Assembly: GCA_009377755.1 (NCBI GenBank)
Contig: WHTM01000044.1
Coordinates: 1 to 39,930, forward strand
Direction of reading: 5' to 3'
DNA from: Hyphomicrobiales bacterium
GTDB taxonomy: Bacteria > Pseudomonadota > Alphaproteobacteria > Rhizobiales > Xanthobacteraceae
Length of the DNA stretch: 39,930 nt
The position numbers were made by a program, and so were the translations under genes. The notes under the pieces were generated by a model that worked only from the letters and a program-made list of their open reading frames with translations, was not told the origin of the DNA and searched no databases. Positions 25,639-34,162 of the stretch are shown piece after piece; the stretch's first letter is position 1; every line of letters starts with the position of its first letter.

Positions 25639-26589
25639 ATGCAACTCGCTGGAATCCACCATCTCACTGCGATTTCCGCCGACGCGCCGGGCAATGTGCG
25701 CTTCTATACGCGCATTCTCGGGCTGCGCCTCGTCAAGAAGACGGTCAATCAGGACGACGTCAGTGCCTATCACCTGTTCTACGCGGACGCGCAGGGCAGC
25801 CCCGGCACCGACATCACGTTCTTCGACTTTCCAACGGCGCAGGAGCGGCGCGGCACCCACAGCATCTCCCGGACCGGCATGCGCGTGAACGGTGAATCAG
25901 CATTGCGGTGGTGGCACGAGCGGCTGACCAAGGCCGGCGTGACGGTTGGCTCCCTCGGCGAGCGCGACGGCCGGCTGACGCTGGACTTCGAGGACCCCGA
26001 GGGGCAGCGGCTGAGCCTGGTCGACGATGGCGGACGTGGCGACGCGCATCCCTGGGATCGCAGCCCGGTTCCCATCGAGCACCAGATTCGTGGGCTCGGT
26101 CCGATCACAATCAGTGTCCCCGAGCTGCGCCCGACCGAGATCGTGCTCATAACGCTGATGAACATGCGCAAGGTGCGCGGCTATCCGCACCCGGAACACC
26201 CACAGCACACGGTGCACGTCTACGAAATGGGGGAGGGCGGGACGCCCGCTGCGGAACTGCACGTCGCGGTGCAGCCCGATCTGCCTCCGGCAAGGCAGGG
26301 CGCGGGCGGCGTGCATCACGTCGCGTTCCGCGTGCCGAGCTACGAGGAATTCGATGCCTGGGCCGAGCGGCTTCAGGTGATGCGCATTCCCAACAGTGGC
26401 AAGATCGACCGCTTCTGGTTCCGCAGCCTGTATTTCCGCGAGCCCAACGGCATCTTGTTCGAGCTTGCCACCGATGGGCCTGGGTTTGCCGTCGACGAGC
26501 CGGCCGACGAGCTCGGTGAGACCCTCGTGCTGCCGCCGTTCCTGGAGAACCGGCGGGCGCAGATCGAGGCGGGGCTGAAGCCGCTGTAG
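25639..26589 (+). CDS. VOC-family ring-cleaving dioxygenase (PcpA/MhqO-like)
   Basis: 316-residue vicinal-oxygen-chelate protein with two modules. The iron facial triad can be placed at His in [10 protein letters not shown] (about residue 8), His in GGVHHVAF (about 224) and Glu in [10 protein letters not shown] (about 274). MhqO/LinE/PcpA-type members cleave hydroquinones or catechols; the natural substrate here is unknown. GGAG 7 bases upstream of ATG 25639 supports the start. The stop codon abuts the stop of the convergent acyl-CoA dehydrogenase gene. Confidence 0.88.
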   Translation: MQLAGIHHLTAISADAPGNVRFYTRILGLRLVKKTVNQDDVSAYHLFYADAQGSPGTDITFFDFPTAQERRGTHSISRTGMRVNGESALRWWHERLTKAGVTVGSLGERDGRLTLDFEDPEGQRLSLVDDGGRGDAHPWDRSPVPIEHQIRGLGPITISVPELRPTEIVLITLMNMRKVRGYPHPEHPQHTVHVYEMGEGGTPAAELHVAVQPDLPPARQGAGGVHHVAFRVPSYEEFDAWAERLQVMRIPNSGKIDRFWFRSLYFREPNGILFELATDGPGFAVDEPADELGETLVLPPFLENRRAQIEAGLKPL

Positions 26590-28371
26590 CTACGCTAGCG
26601 CTGCGTCCCCTTCGGTGACGCTTGCCGCGCCTTCGACAACCGTGCGCTCGAGGCCCGACGCCAGCACGGCGATGTGATTGGCGAAGAAGCGGGCGAGCGC
26701 AATGCGCCCGTCAGCATCTGCGGTGCCGTCGCCCGTCCGCATCGCCGCCAGCGCCGCGTCGGCCAGCATGCAGCCGCCGGCCGCATGCGCGAACAGGCGC
26801 AGGTAGGGCGTGGCGCTCGCCAGCACCGACTGCGGTCGGCTGTCGAGCTCGCCGAGCATCCAATGGGTGGCGCGCTCGAGACTCTCGACCGCTTCCGCCA
26901 GCCTGGCGCCGGTCGCGCCGAACGCCGGATCGTTGGCAGTGATCACGCCCGAGACCGTGTCGCGCAACTCGCCGAGATAGGCATGCACGGTGGCTCCGCT
27001 CGACTGCGGCAGCTTGCGGGTGGCGAGGTCGATCGCCTGGATGCCGTTGGTGCCTTCATAGATCGCGGCGATGCGGGCGTCGCGCAGATGCTGTGCTGCG
27101 CCCGTCTCCTCGATGAAGCCCATGCCGCCGTGCACCTGGATGCCGAGCGAAGCCACCTCGATGCCGATGTCGGTCGAGAACGCCTTGGCGACCGGCGTGA
27201 GCAGCGAGGCACGCTCGTGCGCCACCTTGCGGCTTGCTTCGTCCGGCAACAGCTCGCTGCGGTCGATGGCGACGGCGGTGGCAAAGCAGATACTGCGCGC
27301 AGCGACGGTAAGGCCGCGCATGGTCAGCAACATGCGGCGCACGTCGGGATGCGCAATGATCGGGCTCGGGCCTTCTTCGCGCGCTGCAGCCGCGCGGCCT
27401 TGCCGGCGCTCGCGGGCATAGGCAAGCGCCTGTTGCGTGGCGCGCTCGGCAATGGCGACGCCCTGCAGGCCGACACCGAGGCGGGCTTGGTTCATCATCG
27501 TGAACATGCAGGCGAGGCCGCGGTTTTCCTCGCCGACCAGATAGCCGACGGCGCCGTCCCGATCGCCGAATAGCATGGTGCAGGTCGGCGAGGCGTGGAT
27601 GCCGAGCTTGTGCTCGATCGAGGCGGCGCGCACGTCATTGCGCGCGCCGGGCGTGCCGTCCGCGTTGAGCAGGAACTTCGGCACCAGGAAGAGCGAGATG
27701 CCGCGGTTGCCGGGCGGGGCGTCCGGCAGGCGCGCGAGCACGAAATGGATGATGTTGTCGGTGAGATCGTGCTCGCCGTAGGTGATGAAGCTCTTCTGCC
27801 CGGTCAGCCGATAGCTGCCGTCGCCGGTGGGTTCGGCCTTGGTGCGCAGCGCGCCGACGTCGGATCCCGCCTGTGGCTCGGTCAGCACCATGGTGCCCAT
27901 CCACTCGCCGCTGACCAGCTTCGGCAAGTAGGCCGCCTTGAGCGGCTCGCTGCCGTGTTCGGCGAGCGCCTCGATCGCGCTCATGGTCAGCATCGGGCCG
28001 AGACCGAAGGCCATGGCGGCGGAGTTCCACATCTCGTTGCAAGCGGCGTTGATGGCGTGCGGCAAGCCCTGGCCACCCCACTCGGCCGGCGCGGCGAGTC
28101 CGTTCCAGCCGGCTTCCGCCCAGGCGCGATACGCCTCCCTCCACCCCGGCGGCATGGTGACCGTGCCATTCTTGAACAGCGTGCCGTGCTGATCGCCGAG
28201 GCGGTTCAGCGGCGCGATGACGTCGGTGGCGAAGCGGCCGGCTTCCTCGAGCACGGCGTCGACATCGCTTTCGCCGAGTTCGGGATGGAGACCGTCGGCG
28301 AGCGCCTGCATGAAACCGGCCCCGTGCTTGAGGGCAAAGGCGATATCGGCGACCGGCGCGCGATAGGTCAT
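26590..28371 (-). CDS. Acyl-CoA dehydrogenase (long form with C-terminal extension)
   Basis: 593-residue flavoenzyme of the long acyl-CoA dehydrogenase subgroup. The N-terminal helical domain is followed by the FAD/substrate segment LTEPQAGSDVGALRT and ITYGEHDLT. Later come MMNQARLGVGLQG, QVHGGMGFIEETGAAQHLRD and the signature IYEGTNGIQAIDLATRKLP, whose Glu is the likely catalytic base. A C-terminal extension of about 120 residues is characteristic of the 3-(methylthio)propionyl-CoA dehydrogenase-like (DmdC) subgroup. The start at ATG 28369-28371 has GGAG upstream. A DmdB-like fragment at the left window edge is far away, so a shared DMSP role is not established. Confidence 0.92.
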   Translation of the reverse strand: MTYRAPVADIAFALKHGAGFMQALADGLHPELGESDVDAVLEEAGRFATDVIAPLNRLGDQHGTLFKNGTVTMPPGWREAYRAWAEAGWNGLAAPAEWGGQGLPHAINAACNEMWNSAAMAFGLGPMLTMSAIEALAEHGSEPLKAAYLPKLVSGEWMGTMVLTEPQAGSDVGALRTKAEPTGDGSYRLTGQKSFITYGEHDLTDNIIHFVLARLPDAPPGNRGISLFLVPKFLLNADGTPGARNDVRAASIEHKLGIHASPTCTMLFGDRDGAVGYLVGEENRGLACMFTMMNQARLGVGLQGVAIAERATQQALAYARERRQGRAAAAREEGPSPIIAHPDVRRMLLTMRGLTVAARSICFATAVAIDRSELLPDEASRKVAHERASLLTPVAKAFSTDIGIEVASLGIQVHGGMGFIEETGAAQHLRDARIAAIYEGTNGIQAIDLATRKLPQSSGATVHAYLGELRDTVSGVITANDPAFGATGARLAEAVESLERATHWMLGELDSRPQSVLASATPYLRLFAHAAGGCMLADAALAAMRTGDGTADADGRIALARFFANHIAVLASGLERTVVEGAASVTEGDAALA

Positions 28372-28508
28372 GCTCGTCTCCGGGTTCCGGCGGCGCCGCG
28401 ATTGAGGCGAAGCCGGGCCCAATGGGCCCCGACTAGACCGGCAAATTGAGCCGCTGCCTTAATCCCGTCAACGGTGGAGCGATGTGCGCCCGAGGACATT
28501 GATTGGCC

Positions 28509-28522
28509 AGCGGTGCACCGCT
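28509..28522. repeat. Palindrome AGCGGTGCACCGCT upstream of tRNA-Gln
   Basis: Perfect 14-bp palindrome 19 bases before the tRNA. Its core CGGTGCACCG also occurs at 6218-6227 and 20771-20780, both intergenic. Role unknown. Confidence 0.5.
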
Positions 28523-28541
28523 ATGACGGGCGCGCCGGAAT

Positions 28542-28616
28542 TGGGGCGTAGCCAAGTGGTAAGGCAGCGGATTTTGATTCCGCCATTCCCAGGTTCGAAT
28601 CCTGGCGCCCCAGCCA
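28542..28616 (+). tRNA. tRNA-Gln (anticodon TTG)
   Basis: A complete cloverleaf is visible: acceptor arms TGGGGCG (28542-28548) and CGCCCCA (28606-28612), D arm with AGCCAAGTGGTAAGGC, anticodon arm GCGGA-TTTTGAT-TCCGC with anticodon TTG, and T arm CCAGG-TTCGAAT-CCTGG. The discriminator is G and CCA (28614-28616) is encoded. A 14-bp palindrome AGCGGTGCACCGCT lies just upstream at 28509-28522. The DNA downstream begins the accessory block with a recombinase remnant. Confidence 0.97.
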
Positions 28617-28894
28617 GCCAGTTCGGTCTCCGCGTCACGTTCTCGGCTCTCGGCAAATAGCCCGACATTCCCGATGGTTAGGGTGTTTGCTGGCAGTCTC
28701 TGCGCCGCGATCTAGGCAATGTTGTCGCGTTAACCGCGGAATTCTGCCGCAAGTCTCAGGTCGGCAATTTCCAATCTCCGTGTGGGAACGGCGCAGACCG
28801 GGTTCGACGGTGGCCGAGACCGGTTCGAATTGCCTGAGAGTGGCCAACAGGCAGGGGCGCTTCATCACAAGCGCGCACGATTTGCGTCCCGCAA
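28617..28894. other. 278-base gap between tRNA-Gln and the recombinase remnant
   Basis: No gene, tRNA 3'-end duplication or terminator was recognised here. Open frames on the minus strand continue from the recombinase region but show no family I can name. If this block was integrated at the tRNA, an attachment site would be expected near here or at the far end, yet I see no repeat of the tRNA 3' sequence. Confidence 0.4.
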
Positions 28895-29949
28895 CTAAGC
28901 CGGCCTCAGCCGTCGTTCCTGCTTGGTCCAGGAATAGGGCAGTGACTTGGCAAGCTCTGTCACCGTGATATCGGCTGGGGCGGAACCGTCGACGATTGCA
29001 GAGACGATCCGCGGCGACACGAAGGCGAGCGGCGCCAGGAAGCGGACGTGGCGTTCGACCTTGCCTTCGCGCTCGCCGATTCGGCGAATGAGGTTGCTCC
29101 GCCTGTTGCAAGATCGTCGATCCAACTGCGGGCCTTGGCGATCGCCCAGAACAACGCGTCGCGGGTCTCGGCACTCATGTGCGGCTTCGACGATGGAGAA
29201 TGAAAGATGCCTTTGGCAGCTTCGCTTGGCGTGGTTACCCGAGGGATCATAATGACAATTGGCGACCCGCGGCTCTCGTTCGACGCAGATGAATCGCCAT
29301 CGCTTTGCGTTTGATCCTGGTGGTCCGAGACGCCGATCAGGTGCACCTCAATGGCCTGTGATCGGACGATGACGCGGTCGACATGGCGCTCGATCAGCTC
29401 GCGATCATTCGTTGGCAACGTGTCCTCGCCGTTGCCGGCTTGCGCGATGTGCTCGCGCAGCGCCTTGATGACGACGCCTTCAACATCGGGCGCCGGCACG
29501 CGGGCGATGGTTCCGGCCTCGTTGGGGCGAGTGCATGGGAAACGTAGTAGCGGTATCGAGCGCCACGCTTGTTGGCGTACGTCGGCGTCATGCGCTTGCC
29601 ACGGTCATCAACGATGCGGCCAATCAGAATGGACGGAGAGCCTTTGAGGCGTAGTTGTCGGCAAACAGCACCGCCGACGAGCTTCTCTTGGACAGCCACA
29701 AATAGCGATCGTTCCACAATCGGCTCGTGCTCTCCGGGGTGGATTTCACCCCCGGTAGAACACCTCTCCGATATAGAAGCGGTTCTTGAGCAGGTGGGCG
29801 AGGGGACCCACGCCAAACCGCGTGTCGCCGCGGATGCGGCCATCGGTGAGCACCTGACGCTTGCTTCGGATTCCTCGCCGGTCGAGGTCCTCGGATAGTC
29901 GCCCGATGGACCCAAGTTCGAGGTACCGGCGTGCCAGCCACCTGAGCAA
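28895..29949 (-). pseudogene. Large serine recombinase remnant (C-terminal part, frameshifted)
   Basis: Reading leftward from about 29949, ARRYLELGSIGRLSEDLDRRGI and LLKNRFYIGEVFYRG are the recombinase domain of large serine (resolvase/invertase-type) recombinases. Then, in shifted frames, come GEIHPGEHEPIVER, RYRYYVSHAL, a VPAPDVEGVVIKALREH segment, and finally EREGKVERHVRFLAPLAFVS with the stop at 28895-28897. Three single-base shifts join the pieces: an extra C in the run at 29749-29753, one base lost near 29528, and one lost near 29085. All lie in short runs of one base. The N-terminal catalytic Ser domain is absent. It lies next to tRNA-Gln and is probably a relic of the element that brought the downstream genes. 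Confidence 0.75.
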
Positions 29950-30141
29950 GGGTGGCAGCAGGGCTGTACGGCCTCACCGGCTCGATCGGCCTTCGTGCCG
30001 GCGCACGGTCCCCTGCTTCGGCTCTGCGGCGAGAACGGATTGGATGTAAAGTGGACCAGAGTGCCCAAAATTCGCTCTTGATCAAAAGTATGCTTAGGCC
30101 AACAATCCAACAAATCGGTTCAAGGTGGACGCAGAGGCGAC

Positions 30142-30966
30142 ATGGACGAGCGGTTACCGAACTTGCCGGCACCAGAAGGCGACTGGGGTAATCCTCCGCT
30201 CGATCGGGCGTCGCCCCTGCCGCTTTAGGCCCAGATCAAGCAGCGGCTCATCGGCATCATCCTGCGCTGGGACCAGACGGATCGCCGCTTTTACTCGGAC
30301 GAGCAACTCTGCACGCTCTTCAGCGTGAGCCGCGACACCGTCCGCCAGGCCCTGTCTGAACTCGTGCAGGTGGGACTGCTCACGCGTAGCCGCGGACTTG
30401 GCACATTCATCTCCGCGCGCAAGCTGGAGGAGCGGTTCGGACCCGGCATGGACTTCCTGGGACAATGGGCGGCGCATGGCACGCCGATGCAGTCGACGCT
30501 GCTGGTGTTCGAGCGCCGGCCGGCGGACGACCATGTCGCTGCGGCCCTCGAGCTTCATGCCGGCGCGCCCGTCCTTTTCATCAAGCGGGTGCGCCGCGCA
30601 GCGCGCGTGCCGATCGCGATTGACTACCGCTATTTGCCAGCAGAACTAGTTTCCGACTGGACCGAAGATTCGGCTCGGGGATCACCACTCCATCTTCTCT
30701 GGCAAAGACTCGACCTGCGCAACGGCGACTTTGCGATCGAAGCGGGAATCGCCGGTCCGGAAGAGGTGGAATATCTGCATCTGGCGGTCGGCGCGCCCGT
30801 CTTGATCCGCACGCTCCGCTATCGCGATGACACGGGCCGCCTCGTGATGACGGGCCACACGGTCCATCGCGGTGATCTCGTTCGCTATTCACTAAACGTT
30901 CCGCTGTCGCGTGATGGTGTTGGCTTCGCCAACGAGGTCGACCGCAGCGGCATCCATGACGACTGA
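30142..30966 (+). pseudogene. GntR-family (HutC/UTRA) regulator interrupted by an amber codon
   Basis: From ATG 30142 (GAGG just upstream) the frame reads MDERLPNLPAPEGDWGNPPL and on to SPLPL, then TAG at 30226-30228, then AQIKQRLIGIILRW and a full winged helix with VSRDTVRQALSELVQVGLL and RGLGTFIS. It continues as a C-terminal UTRA ligand domain to the stop at 30966. The family motif here is PLYxQI, so TAG replaces the conserved Tyr of an otherwise intact 274-codon gene. No ATG, GTG or TTG restores the winged helix; the first in-frame start, GTG 30325, removes half of it. The regulator probably controlled the operon that begins 86 bases downstream. Confidence 0.8.
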
Positions 30967-31052
30967 AACTAAATATGTCGCGGAGGCAAACTGCCTGGGG
31001 ACTTAGACGCAACAGGACGCCCATCGGCGGCCATATCAAGTGGAGGTGAATC

Positions 31053-32222
31053 GTGCATCTCGGACGACGCAGCTTTCTGCAACTTGTGCCTGGCGCCGCG
31101 CTGGCATTGTCGGACCTTCGACCCGCCCAGGCAGCGAACGAGCCGCTGCGCATCGGCTCAATCCTCTCGGTCACCGGACCTGCGGCTTTCCTCGGCGAGG
31201 ACATGAAGGCGGGCCTTCAACTCGCCGTCGAGGAAATCAACGCAGCCGGGGGTATCAACGGTCGCAAGATCGCCTGGACCTTCTATGATGCCGAAAGCCA
31301 GACCCAGAAGGCGATCTCTGCCACGCGGCGCCTAATCAGCCAGGACCGCGTCGAGATGATCCTCAGCGGCGGCAATATGAGTGGCATCGCGCTTGCGATG
31401 GCACCCTTGGCTGAGGCTGCCAAGGTGCCCTTCATTTCCAGCGAAGGCGCCCTCGCCATCGTCACACCGGTTGCCGGGCGCCGCTGGGTGTTCAAGAGCA
31501 CCGTCGACGACGGCGACGTGCTCGAACGGATCGCCGACTATTTCGACAAAAAGAAAATCAAGAAGGTCGCCCTGCTGGCCGACACCAGCGGTTTCGGGCA
31601 GGGAGCCGTTGCGCAGATGAAACTCGTCGGTCCCAAGCGCGGCCTCGACGTCATGTACGAGTCCTTCGGACCGGCCGACACCGACATGATGCCTCAGCTC
31701 ACCCGCATCCGCGACAGTGGAGCCGAGGCCATCGTCTGCTGGACCGTGACGCCGGCAGGCGTGGTGTTCCTCAAGCAGGCGCAGCAGCTCGGGCTCGACA
31801 ATCGGACCCTGATTCACAGCTACGGTTTCGTTTCTGCAGACTACATGAAGTTGGCGGGTGATGCGGCCAAACCGCTGCTTCTGGCGAGCCTCAAAATCTC
31901 CGTCGGGGACCAGTTGCCCGACAGCGACCCACTGAAGGCCGGCATCCTTAAGCTGTACCGCAACTACGAGGCGCGGTTCGGCCGTCCGCCAAGCCTCTAT
32001 GCGGCTGAATCCTACGATGCGATGCTGCTCGCCCAACAGGCGCTGCTCAAGGTCGGCGGTGATCCGGCCAAGATTCCGGAGGGGCTCGAGAGTATCCGTA
32101 ACTTCGCCGGCCTCAGCGGTGTGTTTAATTTTTCGCCGGAGCGCCACTCGGGCCTGTCGAAGCACGACATCGTTCTCATCAACTGGCGCGACGGCCGTTT
32201 CAACCTGGTCGACTACGCCTAA
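31053..32222 (+). CDS. Branched-chain-type ABC transporter substrate-binding protein
   Basis: 389-residue periplasmic-binding-protein type I (LivJ/AmiC-like) protein. The N-terminus has a twin-arginine signal (GRRSFLQLVPGAALAL), with processing near Ala27-Ala28. The mature part shows LRIGSILSVTGPAAFLGEDM, INAAGGINGRKI and the typical two-lobe pattern with GSISTR-like VALLADTSGFGQGAV. GTG 31053 has GGAGG 6 bases upstream, a strong initiation signal. It is the first gene of the operon and captures the substrate for livHMGF. Binding specificity (amino acid, amide, urea, aromatic acid) cannot be inferred. Confidence 0.92.
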   Translation: MHLGRRSFLQLVPGAALALSDLRPAQAANEPLRIGSILSVTGPAAFLGEDMKAGLQLAVEEINAAGGINGRKIAWTFYDAESQTQKAISATRRLISQDRVEMILSGGNMSGIALAMAPLAEAAKVPFISSEGALAIVTPVAGRRWVFKSTVDDGDVLERIADYFDKKKIKKVALLADTSGFGQGAVAQMKLVGPKRGLDVMYESFGPADTDMMPQLTRIRDSGAEAIVCWTVTPAGVVFLKQAQQLGLDNRTLIHSYGFVSADYMKLAGDAAKPLLLASLKISVGDQLPDSDPLKAGILKLYRNYEARFGRPPSLYAAESYDAMLLAQQALLKVGGDPAKIPEGLESIRNFAGLSGVFNFSPERHSGLSKHDIVLINWRDGRFNLVDYA

Positions 32223-32256
32223 TCCTCTCCACCAATCCTGCCAGAAAGGAAAAGCC

Positions 32257-33210
32257 ATGGCGCTCTCTCGTGACATGCCTCCGCAACAGGCCTTTGAGGT
32301 GGTGCAGACGCTGCTTGACGGACCCGAGAGCCGGTTTCCGCTCACGTTCAACTCCGACCTGCCGCGCGTTCGCGAGCTGTTCCACACCGCGACGCGCAGC
32401 CAATGGGACCCGAAAACGGATGTGTCTTGGGAACGGCTCGTTCCCGACGCCTATACAGAAGAGCAGCGTTACGCCGCACGGCTCTACTGGAGTCGGCGTG
32501 CGTGGAGCGAGTACGGTGCCATCTCGGAGAGCCCGGCGCTGCAGGTCCGGTTCGGTGTCGAGCAGCGCCCATCCGACATGCAGCTCTTCTTTACAATCCG
32601 CTCTCAAGAAGAGGCGCGCCACGCCGAGGTTTGTCACACCATGGCCGAGCGGCTGGGCGGTTACATCGAGAAGCCGGTGCAGCAATTGTTCGAGGGGTCG
32701 GTGGCGACACACGGCGTGCGCCGCGCAGCACTCAACGCCGGCGTCCCGCTCGAGGGCATTATTGCTGCTCTGGTCTGCACCGCCGAGGAGATCGCCTTCG
32801 ACGTCTTCCGTCACTTGGACGATATCACACGCGACCCGGTGGCTAAGCAGATCGTTCGCTTCATCATGCGTGACGAATCGCGGCATTGCGCCTTCGGATG
32901 GTACTTTCTCGAAGCCATCTGCGATACGCTCACCCCGGAGCAGAAGAGGATGATCGAGGACTCGGTCGTCACGATGGTCGAGAAGGTCGAGTTGAACGGT
33001 TATCACAGCGCTTGGCTCGCGCCTGAAAACCCGGCCTCCATCTCGGAGGTCGAGGCCGACCGCGTTACTTACGAGGCCGGCCTCGGTTCGACGATCGAAG
33101 AATTGGAGAAGCCAATTTTCATCGCCACGGTTCAGCGCATTCGTGAGCAGATGCGGCCGCTCGGCATAAATCTGCCTCCGTTCAGCCATCCCAAGCTCGG
33201 GACAATCTGA
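32257..33210 (+). CDS. Ferritin-like diiron protein, paralog A
   Basis: 317-residue all-helical protein with the diiron-carboxylate ligand pattern of ferritin-like/RNR R2-like oxidases: Glu85 (helix A), Glu119-x2-His122 (EARH), Glu177 or Glu178 (TAEEIAFDVF), and Glu207-x2-His210 (ESRH). The N-terminal segment LFHTATRSQWDPKTDVSW occurs in diiron N-oxygenase and hydroxylase relatives. I infer an O2-dependent oxygenase or oxidase, substrate unknown; no reductase or ferredoxin gene is in the window. The start, with AAAGGA upstream, is 34 bases after the binding-protein gene. The next gene is its paralog, one base after the stop. Confidence 0.75.
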   Translation: MALSRDMPPQQAFEVVQTLLDGPESRFPLTFNSDLPRVRELFHTATRSQWDPKTDVSWERLVPDAYTEEQRYAARLYWSRRAWSEYGAISESPALQVRFGVEQRPSDMQLFFTIRSQEEARHAEVCHTMAERLGGYIEKPVQQLFEGSVATHGVRRAALNAGVPLEGIIAALVCTAEEIAFDVFRHLDDITRDPVAKQIVRFIMRDESRHCAFGWYFLEAICDTLTPEQKRMIEDSVVTMVEKVELNGYHSAWLAPENPASISEVEADRVTYEAGLGSTIEELEKPIFIATVQRIREQMRPLGINLPPFSHPKLGTI

Positions 33211-33211
33211 G

Positions 33212-34150
33212 ATGAAGGGCGCGGCCGATCAGGCAACCCGGTCGCCGCCGCCGCCGCTGCGGCTGTTGGTCGAGCGGCGTTTTCCGCTGGAAATGAATGT
33301 CACTCTTTCGGATATCCGGGAGCTTTACGACAGCGGCAAGGCCGGGCGCTGGAACCCGCATCGCGATATCGACTGGAGCGCGCTGTCATCAGACGGATAC
33401 GATGAGCAGGTCCGCCAAGCGGCCCGGCGCGCCTGGAGCCGGCGAATCTGGATGGAGGCAACTGGCCTCACCGAAACGCCGGCGCTGATCGTGCGCTTCT
33501 GCATGGAGGTGGGGCGGGAGATCGATCCCAAATTCTATCTCACCACACGCAACACCGAGGAAGCCTGGCACATCGAGTGCTACGACCGGATTGCGGAGGC
33601 ATTCGGCGGCCGCGTAACGCGCCCCGCCGAGCGCAGCTACGAGATCGTCTTCAACCGCAACCTGCATCGGCGCGTGCTGGATGCTGGTCAGCATCTCGAC
33701 AGCTACGTTGCTGTCCACGCCGCATTCGAGGACGGGCTGGAGCTGGAGCTCTGCCGGACTTGGCGAAAGGACGCGACCAACGTCACCATTGTCGCGGTGC
33801 TCGATCGGGTCATCGCCGACAAGGAGCGTCATGCTGCCTTTGGCTGGCTGTATCTTGCTTCGCGCGCACCGCAATGGACTGCCATGGAGCGTCTGTCGGT
33901 CGCAGAGGAGCTCGCGACTCATGTCCGCGATACCGAACTCAAGGGCTATCACTGTCCCTGGCTCGCGCCAGAACATGCTCTCGCCGAAGCCGAAGCCGAT
34001 GCCATGATCGCGGCAGCCGGCCTGGGCGCGGCGAGCCGCGCCGCGGAGGAAGATGTGTTGATCACGTATGTCGGCAATGCACGGGCTCGGCTCGCCGAAC
34101 TCGGCGTCGCCCTACCGATGTTCGAAACAAACCGCGTGCGGGCCTTCTGA
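33212..34150 (+). CDS. Ferritin-like diiron protein, paralog B
   Basis: 312-residue paralog of the preceding gene. The alignment is clear at LYDSGKAGRWNPHRDIDW, at SRRIWMEATGLTETPAL (Glu82), at TEEAWH (Glu117-x2-His120) and at ADKERHAAFGW. In the last motif the ligand Glu of paralog A (DESRH) is replaced by Lys (DKERH, Lys204), and the helix-C region reads FEDGLELEL, so the iron site may be altered or lost. A heteromeric pair with one structural subunit is plausible. Translation starts at ATG 33212, one base past the paralog A stop (TGAGATG), which implies tight coupling and perhaps equal amounts. Confidence 0.72.
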   Translation: MKGAADQATRSPPPPLRLLVERRFPLEMNVTLSDIRELYDSGKAGRWNPHRDIDWSALSSDGYDEQVRQAARRAWSRRIWMEATGLTETPALIVRFCMEVGREIDPKFYLTTRNTEEAWHIECYDRIAEAFGGRVTRPAERSYEIVFNRNLHRRVLDAGQHLDSYVAVHAAFEDGLELELCRTWRKDATNVTIVAVLDRVIADKERHAAFGWLYLASRAPQWTAMERLSVAEELATHVRDTELKGYHCPWLAPEHALAEAEADAMIAAAGLGAASRAAEEDVLITYVGNARARLAELGVALPMFETNRVRAF

Positions 34151-34162
34151 GCCAGGACCACG

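Noticed and set aside
28468-28668. Minus-strand open frame over the tRNA reading GAPGFEPGNGG
   Set aside because: This is the antisense translation of tRNA-Gln; such frames are common annotation artefacts and there is no ribosome binding site.
28895-28897. Att site formed by a duplicate of the tRNA-Gln 3' end
   Set aside because: I looked for the T-arm and acceptor sequence downstream of the tRNA and found no second copy within the window.
13-30228. Reassigned stop codons (TAA and TAG read as Tyr)
   Set aside because: Many genes here end normally in TAA or TAG, such as corA, ald and fabI, so a general reassignment is unlikely; mutation or sequence error explains the two cases better.
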